From Desulfobulbaceae bacterium DB1 (lineage in GTDB: Bacteria; Desulfobacterota; Desulfobulbia; Desulfobulbales; SURF-16): a stretch of 64,000 bases of DNA. Where the stretch lies: assembly GCA_001914235.1 (NCBI GenBank), contig MQUF01000003.1:1-64000 (forward strand), read 5' to 3'. The notes under the pieces are model-generated. The model ran no database searches. It saw only the letters and a list, made by a program, of their open reading frames with translations, and was not told where the DNA came from. Both the position numbers and the translations under genes were made by a program. Shown piece by piece: positions 52,550-62,521 of this stretch. Every line of letters starts with the position of its first letter. The stretch's first letter is position 1.

Positions 52550-54478
52550 TTATCCCGCCTGCTTGATCTTGACGGACGGAAACAGACTCAGGTCGGTATG
52601 GGGCAAAAACAGGGCGGCCATGTAATGGTTCATGAAATCCGGGCTTTCGCTGAGCTCCATATTGGTGATCAATTTGCTCACCTCCGACCTTTCGCGGAAA
52701 CGCTTGTGGTCATCAAGGCTGATTTGGGCGCCGAGCAGCGAACCGTTGCCCAGATAAAAGAATTTTTCCCGGTTGATGTCCGGCAGCAGCCCGATGCTGA
52801 TGGCCTGCTCCAGATCGAGATACGCGCCGAAATTTCCCGCCAGGATGATCCTGTCAAGGTCGGTGAACGTCATGCCCACGGAGTCAAGCAGGGTGAGGTA
52901 CCCGGCATACATGGCTCCTTTGGCCCGGATCAGATTGTCAAGATCAACCTCGGTGATGACGATATCCTCGCCGATCAGCGAATCCTTTGACCAGGCCAGC
53001 ACGTATTCATACCCATCCAGCCCTTCCCGGATGCGGGGATGATCGATGGATCGGTTGAATTTCCCCTGCTGGTCCACCACCCCCGCCTCGAACAGCTCGG
53101 AAACGATGCTGATCAGACCTGACCCACAAATCCCACGCGGCTTGGTGCGATCAATGGTGATGATCATCGGGTCATAGGTCTGGGGATGGATATGAAAATT
53201 CTCAATCGCCCCGCTGCTGGCCCGCATGCCGTGGCGGATGCCGCCGCCCTCAAAGGCCGGCCCCGCCGAACAGGCGGTGCACATCATCCAATCCTGGTTG
53301 CCCACCACAATCTCGCCGTTGGTGCCGATATCAATGAACAGGGTCAGCTCGGGGCTCTTGTGCATCTGACAGGCATGAACACCGGAGACGATATCGCCTC
53401 CCACATAGCTCGAAATGGAAGGATAAAGAAAGAGACGCACCGAGGAGTGGGCCATGACGCCGAGCCCCGCGGCCCGGGTCAACGGAAACTGGCTGCAGGT
53501 CGGCACATAGGGGGCCTCGCGGATAAATTTCGGATCAATGCCGAGCAGCAGATGACTCATAACCGTATTGCCGGCCGCCATGATATAACTGATATCGCTG
53601 GGGCTGATCACCACCTTGCGGCAGACCGACTGAATAATCTCATTGATGGTATGCACCACCCTTTCCTGCAGGATGCGCAGCCCACCCGGTCGCTGGGAAT
53701 AGATAATGCGGGAAATGACGTCCTCGCCGTAGGGAATCTGACCGTTATAGGCCGAAGACTCGGCCAGCACCTTGCCGGAATTGAGATCCATCAGGATGCC
53801 GCCCACCGTGGTGGTGCCGATGTCAACCGCCAGACCATACAAACGGTCGGTGGTGTTGCCCGGCTCGATGGCGATAATCCTGTCCGGCTCTTCCGACCGC
53901 TTGCCGCGCAGCATGAGGACGGTCACCTCCCATTTTGCCTCCCGCAGGATGAAAGGCAGCTCTTTCAACATCTCCGGGTGATCGTAGGTTGGTTCCTTGC
54001 ATTCGTAACAGCCCTTGCGGATCGCCCTGAGCAGGCGCTGCAGGTCCGGCACGTTGTCTTCAAGGGAAGGGGGATCAAGCTTGAGGAAACGTTTTTCCAC
54101 CGGCGGATCCACATCCCATTTCCCGATCAGCGCCTCAAGGGATCTGGCGGAAATAGCCCTGGTGGTCTTCGGCTTGCGCCTCAGGGCCTTGCCGTCCTTT
54201 CCCATTTGCGCCGGAATTTCAACCACAACATCACTGACCACGGACGCCTGGCAGGCCAACCTGATTCCCTGGTCATACTCTGTCGATTTCAGATGCTGGC
54301 CCCGATCAGCGGCCACCTCCCCTTCGACGATCTTTACCTTGCATTTGCCGCAGACGCCGTCGCCGCCGCAGTATGCGTGCAGATAGACCCCGGCCCCGGC
54401 CGCCGCGGCAAGCAGGTTTTCTCCATCCTCAACCGTGATGGTGGTCCGGTCCGGTAAAAATGTAACTTTTTTCCCCAT
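52550..54478 (-). CDS. RACo-like corrinoid activation protein (2Fe-2S plus ASKHA)
   Basis: The 642-residue protein starts with a 2Fe-2S ferredoxin domain, Cys in YCGGDGVCGKCKVKI (about 34-48) and a later Cys in IRLACQASVV. The C-terminal part (about 210-640) is an actin-like ATPase (ASKHA, DUF4445): AVDIGTTTVGGILMDL, LFIDIGTNGEIVVG, GNFGAYLDLEQAISIGLLPD. Such proteins use ATP to reduce inactive Co(II) corrinoid. With the AcsE-like gene 1.8 kb downstream on the same strand it suits C1-corrinoid metabolism. Confidence 0.9.
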   Translation of the reverse strand: MGKKVTFLPDRTTITVEDGENLLAAAAGAGVYLHAYCGGDGVCGKCKVKIVEGEVAADRGQHLKSTEYDQGIRLACQASVVSDVVVEIPAQMGKDGKALRRKPKTTRAISARSLEALIGKWDVDPPVEKRFLKLDPPSLEDNVPDLQRLLRAIRKGCYECKEPTYDHPEMLKELPFILREAKWEVTVLMLRGKRSEEPDRIIAIEPGNTTDRLYGLAVDIGTTTVGGILMDLNSGKVLAESSAYNGQIPYGEDVISRIIYSQRPGGLRILQERVVHTINEIIQSVCRKVVISPSDISYIMAAGNTVMSHLLLGIDPKFIREAPYVPTCSQFPLTRAAGLGVMAHSSVRLFLYPSISSYVGGDIVSGVHACQMHKSPELTLFIDIGTNGEIVVGNQDWMMCTACSAGPAFEGGGIRHGMRASSGAIENFHIHPQTYDPMIITIDRTKPRGICGSGLISIVSELFEAGVVDQQGKFNRSIDHPRIREGLDGYEYVLAWSKDSLIGEDIVITEVDLDNLIRAKGAMYAGYLTLLDSVGMTFTDLDRIILAGNFGAYLDLEQAISIGLLPDINREKFFYLGNGSLLGAQISLDDHKRFRERSEVSKLITNMELSESPDFMNHYMAALFLPHTDLSLFPSVKIKQAG

Positions 54479-54758
54479 AGTGGTTTATCCCCTGTGAAAT
54501 AACTGAAAAGCGGTTTGCTGACACAATATCAGCTCCTTTGTTCTTGTCAAGAAACAAGCGCGGCAAAGACCGGTTCACTCGGCTCCTTGTCACGTGAAAG
54601 GTATTGAAAAAGGAGAGAATTATCTTGTCATCACATGGAACTCCCGTTAAAATGACCAAGATATTCCAGCAATAAGACTGCAGGAGGAAATCACCGACAT
54701 TTAAATTCACCTATCAACTGTTTTTTGGGATATTATCACTTCACCCAGGGAGGAAAGC

Positions 54759-55082
54759 ATGGCGGACGACAAGGTTCTTCACGTAACAGATGCGGATTTC
54801 GCGCAACAGATTCTCAAATCGGACATTCCGGCCCTGGTTGACTTCTGGGCGCCCTGGTGCGGCCCCTGCAAGGCCATCGGCCCCATGATCAACGAACTTG
54901 CGGGCGAGTATGCGGGCAAGGTAAAGATCGTTAAGATGAATGTTGACGAGAATCCCGAAACCCCGGGAAAATACGGTATCCGCGCCATCCCGACCCTCAT
55001 CTTTTTCAAAAACGGCGAAGTTGCCGATCAGATCACCGGCGCTGTCGGCAAAACCCAGATGATGGCCATGCTTGACAAATAA
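54759..55082 (+). CDS. trxA: Thioredoxin
   Basis: The 107-residue protein has the canonical active site in DFWAPWCGPCKAIGPMI (Cys about 32 and 35) and PGKYGIRAIPTLIFFKNGEV with cis-Pro. A GGGAGGAAAGC ribosome-binding site precedes the ATG. It reduces disulfides and would be a natural electron donor for the Sec- and Cys-based sulfurtransferases of this window. The stop overlaps trxB (TAATG). Confidence 0.97.
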   Translation: MADDKVLHVTDADFAQQILKSDIPALVDFWAPWCGPCKAIGPMINELAGEYAGKVKIVKMNVDENPETPGKYGIRAIPTLIFFKNGEVADQITGAVGKTQMMAMLDK

Positions 55083-56011
55083 TGACAACCACTGATTACC
55101 AACTGGTCATCGTCGGCGGGGGACCGGCCGGACTCACGGCAGGCATTTATGCGGCCCGGGCACGACTGAATGTCGTGCTTCTGGAAAAAGGAGCCCCCGG
55201 CGGCCAGGTCATGAACACCGACTGGGTGGACAACTTTCCCGGTTTTCCGGAAGGGATCTCCGGATTCGATCTGGCGGAAAAAATGACCGCCCAGGCTGCC
55301 CGTTTTGAACTGGCTACCAGGCTGGGCGAAGTACGCTCCATGGACCTTGTCGGTCCGGTCAAAAAAATCCTCCTGGAAAACGGAGAAACCATCACCAGCC
55401 AGGCGGTTATTATTGCCACCGGCGCCAGACCGAATCAGCTCGGTGTTCCCGGCGAAAAGGAGTTGACCGGCAAAGGGGTTTCTTACTGCGCCACCTGCGA
55501 CGGCCCTTTTTACCGGGGGCTTGAGATTGTTGTGGTCGGGGGCGGCAACACCGCAATCCAGGAGGCGATCCACCTCACCAAGTTTGCCGCCAAGGTTTCC
55601 GTCATTCACCGCCGGGATGAGTTGCGGGCCACAAAAATCCTGCAGGAAAAGGCCTTTGCCAATGACAAGATCGAGTTCATCATGAATTCGGTTGTCACGG
55701 AAATCCTCGGCAACAAGGAGGTCGAAGAAGTGGGTCTGAAAAACGTCGTTACCGGCGAAGAATCAACCCTTGCCGTCAAAGGCGTGTTCGTGCTCATCGG
55801 CACCCGGCCCAATAATGAAATGCTGCCCTTTGACCAATTGAAAAACGAAGCCGGCTTTATCGTAACCGACGGGGAAATGAGAACATCCCAGCCCGGCGTT
55901 ATGGCGGCGGGCGACATCCGCAGCAAACTGGTCCGCCAGATTGTCAATGCCGCCGGCGAAGGCGCGGTCGCCTGTCTTGCCGCTGAGGACTACCTCGGCT
56001 CACTCAAATAA
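55082..56011 (+). CDS. trxB: Thioredoxin reductase
   Basis: The 309-residue flavoprotein has VIVGGGPAGLTAGIYAARAR (FAD), the redox CATCDGPFYRG, GGGNTAIQEA (NADPH) and the C-terminal VMAAGDIRSKLVRQIVNAAG FAD motif. The gene starts within the trxA stop. The second nucleotide motif lacks the usual basic NADPH residues in a clear form (VIHRRDELRATK is present). It recycles thioredoxin. Confidence 0.96.
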   Translation: MTTTDYQLVIVGGGPAGLTAGIYAARARLNVVLLEKGAPGGQVMNTDWVDNFPGFPEGISGFDLAEKMTAQAARFELATRLGEVRSMDLVGPVKKILLENGETITSQAVIIATGARPNQLGVPGEKELTGKGVSYCATCDGPFYRGLEIVVVGGGNTAIQEAIHLTKFAAKVSVIHRRDELRATKILQEKAFANDKIEFIMNSVVTEILGNKEVEEVGLKNVVTGEESTLAVKGVFVLIGTRPNNEMLPFDQLKNEAGFIVTDGEMRTSQPGVMAAGDIRSKLVRQIVNAAGEGAVACLAAEDYLGSLK

Positions 56012-56050
56012 AAAAAGCGCGGCAAAGCCGGCATTCCCATGTCCGCGCCT
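56012..56050 (+). terminator. Terminator-like hairpin after trxB
   Basis: AAAGCGCGG (56014-56022) and CCGCGCCTTT (56043-56052) form a 9-bp stem with a 20-base inner part, one base past the trxB stop. The T-tract is short. Confidence 0.5.
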
Positions 56051-56083
56051 TTCACTTGTCCAGGAAAAACAACGATCCTTACC

Positions 56084-56887
56084 ATGAAGCTCATTTTACG
56101 AAACCATTCTCGCGCATTATGGCCCAAACAGCTGCTTCTGCTCTTTCTCTGTGCCGCCCTGCTTCTCCTGCCCGGCTGTTCGGTTTACCGCGACATCCGG
56201 TCCATGTTCTCGGACGGCGATACGGTCCAGGCCTCACCGGAATCCCTGGCCATGGACGCCATGGACGAATTCAACAACGGCCAGTACAGCAGCGCCCTGA
56301 AACTCTTCGGAGAAATCCAGGAGCGTTTCCCCTTCAGCCGCTTCAGCCTGATGGCCGAACTGAAAACATCCGACTGCCACTACCATCTGGGCCATTACGG
56401 TGAAGCGATTGCCGCTTACGAGGAATTCAGCAAAAACCACCCGACCAATGAGGCCTTGCCCTATGTCCTGTATCAGATCGGGATGTGCTATTACAAGCAG
56501 ATAGACACCATCGACCGGGATCCCGGCCACGCCATTGATGCGGAAAACGCCTTCAACAAATTGCTCAAGGTGTACCCGGTATCGCCCTACACGGAAGAAA
56601 CCAAGGCCAAAATCCGCATTGTCCGTGATTTTCTCGCCGGCCATGAGATGTATGTGGCGGCTTTTTACATCAAAACCGAAAAGTTCGAGCAAAGCAAGGC
56701 CAGGCTCCACTATATCATGGACAACTATCCGGACAGTTCCGTTGCACCGGAGGCGGAAAATCTTCTTGCCCAGCTTGAATCGGGGCAGTCGATAAAAGGC
56801 AGCTGGCGGGACTGGATTCCGGAAATCGGCCTGCCGGACTGGGCCACATTCAAGGATTTCGGCGCAACGACGCAAACGACGCAATAA
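56084..56887 (+). CDS. bamD: Outer-membrane assembly lipoprotein BamD
   Basis: The start MKLILRNHSRALWPKQLLLL (56084) gives 267 residues; an upstream frame from 56039 adds 15. The lipobox is LLPGC. TPR-like repeats follow: ALKLFGEIQERFPFSRFSLM, LGHYGEAIAAYEEFSKNHPT and VYPVSPYTEETKAKI with YYKQIDTIDRDPGHAIDAEN, typical of BamD. It is an essential part of the BAM complex that inserts outer-membrane barrels. Supports a Gram-negative envelope. Confidence 0.92.
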   Translation: MKLILRNHSRALWPKQLLLLFLCAALLLLPGCSVYRDIRSMFSDGDTVQASPESLAMDAMDEFNNGQYSSALKLFGEIQERFPFSRFSLMAELKTSDCHYHLGHYGEAIAAYEEFSKNHPTNEALPYVLYQIGMCYYKQIDTIDRDPGHAIDAENAFNKLLKVYPVSPYTEETKAKIRIVRDFLAGHEMYVAAFYIKTEKFEQSKARLHYIMDNYPDSSVAPEAENLLAQLESGQSIKGSWRDWIPEIGLPDWATFKDFGATTQTTQ

Positions 56888-56958
56888 CTCATCATCCTCG
56901 GTCGGCAAACAAACAGGCCGTCATGTCGGTGCCATTCGCCGCATGAAGGCCTGTTTGC

Positions 56959-57516
56959 CTATCCACCCCTTTCCATTCTCTTTCGCCACCCTTTATCATA
57001 GCGCTCCTGCTCACTGTAAATACAACCACAGTAAGGCTGACGATAAAGCCCCATGGCCTTCGAGCGATCAATGCCCTCCTGCCAGCCGGCACGAAAATCC
57101 TGATAGTAAAACGGCATGCCGAAACGCTCTGCCAGCACCTCTCCCTGTTTGCGGATCAACTCGTGATTCTGGTAACGGCTGTACAGCAGGGTGGAAGTAA
57201 ATGCATCCGCCTTGACGGCAAGAGCGTGCCGGACCGTGGCGGCAAGACGCATCTCATAGCAGAAACCGCATCGATCATCCTCATGAAAGACAACCTGCCG
57301 GAGAAATGACCGCAAGCCATATTCCCGGTCGATGGTAACCTGGAAATGCTCGTGCGCGGCAAGCTCCTCCAGGGCACCAATCCGCTGCTTGAATTCCCGG
57401 AAGGGATGAATGTTGGGATTATGAAAAAATCCACTCACCGCCATTTTCTCTCGCCTTAAAACATCAAGGGGATAAACGGCGCATGGTCCGCAGCAGACGT
57501 GGAGAACGATCTTCAC
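56959..57516 (-). CDS. queH: Epoxyqueuosine reductase QueH
   Basis: QueH carries out the last step of queuosine tRNA modification, reducing epoxyqueuosine, and replaces QueG. The 185-residue protein has [20 protein letters not shown] near the N-terminus, [16 protein letters not shown], and [20 protein letters not shown], then [16 protein letters not shown], the four-plus-Cys pattern that binds 4Fe-4S and a second metal. It overlaps the NifA-like gene by four bases. Confidence 0.92.
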   Translation of the reverse strand: MKIVLHVCCGPCAVYPLDVLRREKMAVSGFFHNPNIHPFREFKQRIGALEELAAHEHFQVTIDREYGLRSFLRQVVFHEDDRCGFCYEMRLAATVRHALAVKADAFTSTLLYSRYQNHELIRKQGEVLAERFGMPFYYQDFRAGWQEGIDRSKAMGLYRQPYCGCIYSEQERYDKGWRKRMERGG

Positions 57517-59066
57517 GGCGGTTCCACCTTGAAACCCTGGGGCTCAATAGCGTATTTATGGATTTTATAATTGATGATGCGCAGGCTCGTTTCCAGCATC
57601 CTGGCGGCCCGGGTCTGATTTCCCCTGGCCCTTTTCAGGGCGTCGATAATGAGTTCCCTTTCAAAGTTTTCCACTGCCGCGGCAAGGGAAAGAGGGTTTC
57701 CCGCATTGGTGCTTTCCGAGCTCTGCAGGGTGGGCGGAAGATGATAACTCTTGATGGCATCCTCATCACAGATCAGCACTGCCCGCTCCATGCAGTTCTG
57801 CAGCTCCCTGACGTTGCCCGGCCAGTGATACTGCATGAGCAGATCAATGGCCGGGGTGGTGATGCGGGGAATATTTTTTTCATTTTCAGCGCAGAACTTC
57901 TTGAGAAAATATTCGGCCAGCAGCAGGATATCGGTTCTCCGTTCCCGCAGGGGCGGAAGGTAAACGGGAAACACATTGAGCCGGTAATAAAAATCCTCGC
58001 GGAAGTTGCCGCTTTCCACCGCCTTTTCCAGATCCTTGTGCGTGGCGGCAATCAGCCGTACATTACATTTAATCGGCGCGGTTCCTCCCAGTCGCTGAAA
58101 CTCCCGGTCCTGCACCACATTGAGCAGCTTCACCTGCACCGGATGGCTCAGATCCCCGATTTCATCAAGAAAAACGGTGCCGCCTTCCGCCTGTTCAAAA
58201 CGGCCTTTTTTCAAATTGCTGGCCCCGGTAAAGGCCCCCTTCTCATGACCGAACAGTTCGCTTTCAAGCAAGGTTTCGGGCAAGGCGGAACAGTTCACCG
58301 CCACAAAAGGTTTTTTTTCACGTTTGCTGTTGTAATGAATCGCCTTGGCCACCAGGGTTTTCCCGGTGCCGGACTCCCCCCGCAACAGCACGGTGGCGTT
58401 TGAATCAGCCACCCGGAAGATCATCTCGAATACTTCCTGCATGCGACTGCTGTTACTGATGATATTACCGATCTGATACTTGCCGCGCAGTTCCTTTTTT
58501 AAAAGTATGTTTTCCCTTTCCAGCCGCTTCCGTTCTTCACTGACGGCCAAAATCCGGGTGACGGACTGGGCGATGAGACCACTGATAATGGTGAGAAACC
58601 GCAGATCCTTGTCAAACTCGAGCCCTTCGCGATACTCCCGGTCGACACTCAAGGCACCGATGGATTGCTGCCCCTGCTTTATAGGAACACAGAGAAAGGA
58701 AACCATCTTCTGCCTGATATCCCCCCTGGATCTGGTCCTGTTCAAAAACAGCGGCTCCTCGCTGATCTGCGGGACCACGATCGGCGCACCGCTTGCCACA
58801 ACCCGGCCGGTGATGCCCTCGCCGACACGATATTTCCCCCTTTTCCGCGCTTCGGCCGTCAAGCCGAAGGCCACTTCAATTTCCAGATTGGAGGTAGCAG
58901 GATTAATAATGCTGACGGTGCCGTTATGCAGGCCTTTTTTTTCCGCCAGAATCTTCATGACGTGATGGAGACATTCCCGCAGGTCAATGGACGAAGCCAG
59001 AACCTTGGTTATTTCATACAATGTCGTGGTTTCGGCTAATTCGTGCTCAGCTGTTTTCCGGTCCAT
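57513..59066 (-). CDS. NifA-like sigma54-dependent activator
   Basis: The start [20 protein letters not shown] (59066) gives 517 residues; five more upstream codons are possible. Domains are an N-terminal GAF (about 20-175), an AAA+ domain with [15 protein letters not shown], the sigma54-contact GAFTGA loop and [12 protein letters not shown], and a Fis-type helix-turn-helix at the end ([20 protein letters not shown]). [14 protein letters not shown] recalls NifA C-termini. The Cys motif of oxygen-sensitive NifA is not seen. No nif genes lie in the window. Confidence 0.85.
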   Translation of the reverse strand: MDRKTAEHELAETTTLYEITKVLASSIDLRECLHHVMKILAEKKGLHNGTVSIINPATSNLEIEVAFGLTAEARKRGKYRVGEGITGRVVASGAPIVVPQISEEPLFLNRTRSRGDIRQKMVSFLCVPIKQGQQSIGALSVDREYREGLEFDKDLRFLTIISGLIAQSVTRILAVSEERKRLERENILLKKELRGKYQIGNIISNSSRMQEVFEMIFRVADSNATVLLRGESGTGKTLVAKAIHYNSKREKKPFVAVNCSALPETLLESELFGHEKGAFTGASNLKKGRFEQAEGGTVFLDEIGDLSHPVQVKLLNVVQDREFQRLGGTAPIKCNVRLIAATHKDLEKAVESGNFREDFYYRLNVFPVYLPPLRERRTDILLLAEYFLKKFCAENEKNIPRITTPAIDLLMQYHWPGNVRELQNCMERAVLICDEDAIKSYHLPPTLQSSESTNAGNPLSLAAAVENFERELIIDALKRARGNQTRAARMLETSLRIINYKIHKYAIEPQGFKVEPP

Positions 59067-59268
59067 TTTCCCCACCGGCAATTGTGCCCCAAACCTTACA
59101 AGCCATCATAACGGGAGAAAGCTCACCGAAACACATTCGTGAAATGACAAAAGACGGCAAGCAAGTGCCATTACTTGAAAACAAAATAAACCTCAGCACA
59201 GCACGGAACCTCTTTCGCATCAGGAGGATATGGACGATACCGCGGCACGGGAAAAAAAACGGACCGGG

Positions 59269-59529
59269 TTATTTAATTAATTCAGAAGAGGGGAAGATAA
59301 TGGAAACGTCTTTTTTATTCAGACTGAGAAATTTTGTCTTGGCGATGAATTTTCCGTCAACCAGGGTATATATTGACGCATCGGTCATGGGGAGTGTGTT
59401 TGACGAACCGGATTCACTCATGAAATCGGTCAATCGTTCCTGGGGAAGTGTATAAATTGTTCCGACAATTTTCGTCGTTGCGGTTAAAACGATTACCTCA
59501 ATTGATTCTTTGTCAATTTTCACGTACAT
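59269..59529 (-). CDS. Small conserved-looking protein, unknown
   Basis: The 86-residue protein has VEVIVLTATTKIVGTIYTLP, RLTDFMSESGSSNTLPMTDA and KTKFLSLNKKDVSIIFPSSE. It looks like a small beta-rich adaptor of the kind found near PilZ or flagellar genes (DUF6812-like in memory, not verified). No signal peptide. The 59067-59268 gap upstream of it holds no gene. Confidence 0.55.
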   Translation of the reverse strand: MYVKIDKESIEVIVLTATTKIVGTIYTLPQERLTDFMSESGSSNTLPMTDASIYTLVDGKFIAKTKFLSLNKKDVSIIFPSSELIK

Positions 59530-59673
59530 AAAAAAACCTCAATGCGACTGATTTGAAAAAATAAAACTCCGCTGTCGGTCAAGCTCCGAACCAGAAACCA
59601 TTCGATGTAAAATACATAAAACACTATCATCGCCTCCGGTAAATAGCAAGCTCTCTCGCCAAAAAAACACCCC

Positions 59674-60201
59674 CTATCCATCCGACAGCCTTCGCAAATA
59701 ATGCCGTATCTCTTCCGTCCAAACCCGGTATCCGGTTTCGCACAGATGCACCCCATCCGCAACAAAACAACTGTTGCCCCGTGATTCCACCGCAACAAAA
59801 TGTTCATGGATGTCAAGATAATCCGCCTGCCATTCACCGGCCGCCTTCCGCAACAGGCGGTTAAGCCGCAAAACGCCATCCGGAGCAAGCCGGGGAAGCC
59901 GGAACGGGAAAAGACTTGTCACCACCGGCCGGCACGTCGGATTTTTTTCTCTTACCTTGCCGAGAATGGCCTGATAATCCGGCATGAAGCCATAATCCTG
60001 CATGACGACATTGTTGGCGCCGATCATGAGCATAACGACATGCGCGTCAGCGGCAAACCGATCAAGCTCGTGATCCATGCGCTGACGCAACCCGCCGACT
60101 GTTTCACCGGCAATCCCCCTGTTGACGACGGAAATCCCTGGAAAGCACTGCTGCCAATCATAAAATTGAACCAGGGAATCACCAAGGAAAACCACCTTCA
60201 T
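59674..60201 (-). CDS. SGNH/GDSL-type esterase
   Basis: The 175-residue protein begins KVVFLGDSLVQFYDWQQCFP with the nucleophile block GDSL. GIAGETVGGLRQRM and MLMIGANNVVMQDYGF give the Gly and Asn blocks, and CFVADGVHLCETGYRVW has the catalytic DxxH. It is probably a lysophospholipase- or acetyl-esterase-like hydrolase. There is no signal peptide, so it acts in the cytoplasm. Substrate unknown. Confidence 0.88.
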   Translation of the reverse strand: MKVVFLGDSLVQFYDWQQCFPGISVVNRGIAGETVGGLRQRMDHELDRFAADAHVVMLMIGANNVVMQDYGFMPDYQAILGKVREKNPTCRPVVTSLFPFRLPRLAPDGVLRLNRLLRKAAGEWQADYLDIHEHFVAVESRGNSCFVADGVHLCETGYRVWTEEIRHYLRRLSDG

Positions 60202-60377
60202 CCATCACCCCCATCAGCGTGATTTTTTATCAAGCAATCATTGCCTTTAAAGCTTGCTTTTTTACAAAACAATAACTATTATCAAATATAAACTTTATTT
60301 TGTTTTCTCGTCATTGACTGAAGGCTCTCACAAATCATCCGCCGGGCAACGTAAAATCCACTTCACGAGGAGGAATC

Positions 60378-61319
60378 ATGGGCTTATTTCAAAAACTGGA
60401 CTTTCCATCCGACAACCTGCCGAACATCGACTGGGACCTGCATCCGGCAGAGACCTTTGCCATCTTCGAAAGCTGGGGCGGCAAGGAACGCATTAAACAC
60501 GCGTCGGAGCGCTATTATTATTTTTTTATCGACACCTGGCAAGATCCGCCAACCTTATGTCTCATGGAGCGCGGCATCAAACACGCCCGGGTTCTTGCCC
60601 GTATCGATGCACCCCAGGAGCTGATCGACACGGCCGTCAAAAAACAGGGGAAAACCTTCGGCCTGGACAAAAGCTACGCCATTGACGAAATCCTGAAGAA
60701 ATGGCTCAAGGAATACGTTGTGGACACGCCCGACGATGCCAAGGTATTGCCCTTTGACACCATTATCACGGAGGAAGCAATGGGCAGCGGCCTGCCGTCG
60801 GCAAGAACCCCGCTGCCGGCCGACATGAAAAACGTTCAGCTTGACCGGCCGGCCGCGGCAATTCGGGACGAAGACGTTCCGGCAATCATCAGACAGGCAA
60901 AATTCTTCGACAGCCGGCATAACCCCTCCGGCAGTTTCAGCAATTTCCTGGTGGACAACGGCGACGGACTGACGGTTACCGACAAGACAACCGGCATCAT
61001 GTGGCAGCGCGGAGGCTGTGACATTAACAGCATCCGCAAAATACAGGCGTATATAAGGCAAGTAAACGACGAAAAGTTTGCCGGGTTTGCCGACTGGCGG
61101 CTCCCGACCATGACCGAGGCATTGTCCCTGCTCGAGCCGCAACAGAACACAAAAGGGCAGCATCTCCATCAATGCTTTTCCGCGGCCCAGCCGTTTATTT
61201 TCGTCGACGGCAGGCGAGAACCCGGCGGCTACTGGTTTTGTGATTTTAAACAAGGAACGATTTTCTGGGCATCGGGTACGATTCCCGGAGGCTTCGGCCG
61301 CCTCTGCCGCACGGTATAG
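60378..61319 (+). CDS. DUF1566/Lcl-type C-terminal domain protein
   Basis: The 313-residue protein is preceded by GAGGAGGAATC. The N-terminal part (about 1-150) is of unknown type (LHPAETFAIFESWGGKERIK). From about 195 it has the DUF1566 domain: NFLVDNGDGLTVTDKTTGIM, then WQRGG..., KFAGFADWRLPTMTEALSLL and FWASGTIPGGFGRLCRTV. That domain is common in surface and lectin-like proteins, yet no signal peptide is seen here. Role unknown. Confidence 0.75.
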   Translation: MGLFQKLDFPSDNLPNIDWDLHPAETFAIFESWGGKERIKHASERYYYFFIDTWQDPPTLCLMERGIKHARVLARIDAPQELIDTAVKKQGKTFGLDKSYAIDEILKKWLKEYVVDTPDDAKVLPFDTIITEEAMGSGLPSARTPLPADMKNVQLDRPAAAIRDEDVPAIIRQAKFFDSRHNPSGSFSNFLVDNGDGLTVTDKTTGIMWQRGGCDINSIRKIQAYIRQVNDEKFAGFADWRLPTMTEALSLLEPQQNTKGQHLHQCFSAAQPFIFVDGRREPGGYWFCDFKQGTIFWASGTIPGGFGRLCRTV

Positions 61320-61332
61320 GCGAGAGATACGC

Positions 61333-61695
61333 TCAGTCGAGCAGCTCCTGAACAAGCGTCACGATTTCATGATTCGTGAAAGGCTTGTTCAGGCAGCCGT
61401 TCGCGCCTAGCGGTTTGGTCAAGGGAAGATAATCACAACCGCTGCTGTCCCCGCCGGACATGGCAATCACTTTCACGGTCGGGAAATCGCGCCTGATCTC
61501 CATTATTGTTTCCAACCCTTCCTTCTCCGGCATGAAAATATCGGTTATGACCAAGTCAAACTGTTCCTGAAGCAGCAACTTCAACCCCACTGATCCATTA
61601 TCGGCGGTGATGACTAAATGCCCCAAGCCTTCCAGCAGTCTTTTCAACAAACCCTGTATTTGTGTTTCATCATCGATAACAAGAATTTTCGCCAC
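61333..61695 (-). CDS. Single-domain response regulator
   Basis: The 120-residue receiver has ILVIDDETQIQGLLKRLLEG (acidic pair), LVITDIFMPEKEGLETIMEI with the phospho-acceptor Asp near residue 53, IAMSGGDSS (Ser/Thr position) and the conserved Lys in CLNKPFTN. It has no output domain, so it may act through phosphotransfer or by binding a partner. It overlaps nothing and is convergent with the DUF1566 gene. Confidence 0.9.
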   Translation of the reverse strand: MAKILVIDDETQIQGLLKRLLEGLGHLVITADNGSVGLKLLLQEQFDLVITDIFMPEKEGLETIMEIRRDFPTVKVIAMSGGDSSGCDYLPLTKPLGANGCLNKPFTNHEIVTLVQELLD

Positions 61696-61784
61696 GCAGA
61701 AACTCCATTTCCTTTTATTTCCAGCAATCCTTCTTCTTTCGACATCGTCTTTGCCGCATAGCGAACAAAAAATAATCCCGTCGT

Positions 61785-62213
61785 TTACTTTATTTTTTCA
61801 CCGGTCAGAATATCAACAATGGACTCCCGTTCCTCTCCACCACCACTCCTTTTTCCATCGTCGATCGGACGGGGCCGTCCGGTGACCGGTTTTCCGGACA
61901 GTTTCACGTCGGAAGTCAAATCGGCAAGAACATCAACCTCCCGCCCCCGGGCAGAAGACTTTTCGCCGGGCATCACGGTTTGCTCGGTCGTTGCGGAAGG
62001 AGAAACGGCAGACGCCGACCCGGCAAGCTCACCGTCCATGACGATCTGCGCAAGAGCGCCCAGGGCGTCACTGACTTTTTCCATGCGACGGGCGATCTCG
62101 GGGTCCACCCCGAACATTGCGCCACGGGCGATACTGATTATTTCAAGACAGGCAAAAACATCTTCAATGCGCCTCAGATCGTAAACATGATCACCGGAGC
62201 TTTCCGTTCCCAT
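61785..62213 (-). CDS. Small protein of unknown function
   Basis: The start MGTESSGDHVYDLRRIEDVF (62213) gives 142 residues; a longer frame starts at 62246. The N-terminal 60 residues look helical (CLEIISIARGAMFGVDPEIA), the rest is low-complexity and charged. No domain recognised. The gap 62214-62521 between it and the next gene shows no gene or clear element. Confidence 0.5.
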   Translation of the reverse strand: MGTESSGDHVYDLRRIEDVFACLEIISIARGAMFGVDPEIARRMEKVSDALGALAQIVMDGELAGSASAVSPSATTEQTVMPGEKSSARGREVDVLADLTSDVKLSGKPVTGRPRPIDDGKRSGGGEERESIVDILTGEKIK

Positions 62214-62521
62214 CTTGTCCCCTTTGCTTCTTAAAAAAACAATCAAAATCGTCGGCCGTTCGGCAGGGCGGCAGCCAAGATCGATCCCCCGCTGGTTACC
62301 TTTGCAATATTACCACGAAAAATATTTGATTTCCTATTTTTTTCTGCCGGACAGGCGGCCCGGAGCGATCATTCAACCTGATGCGGGAAAATTACGCCTT
62401 CAGCAAATTCCCCCAACAAAAGAGAAGGTTGTATTCCGAACGAAAATATGCCATAATTCCTCTCGTTATCATTCGGCTGAAAAGCTGGAAAGATGACCGG
62501 ATATAATTTCAATGCAGGATA

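Noticed and set aside
53186-54457. 423-codon plus-strand frame
   Set aside because: Antisense to the RACo-like gene and without recognisable motifs.
56893-56957. Terminator between bamD and queH
   Set aside because: GGCCTGTTTGCC and its near complement are 30 bases apart with a four-base misfit, and there is no T-run on either strand; kept only as a possible hairpin.
59140-59170. Sigma54 promoter upstream of the NifA-like gene (TGGCACTTGCTTGC on the minus strand)
   Set aside because: The GG and GC elements are nine bases apart, one short of the required ten, so it should not work.
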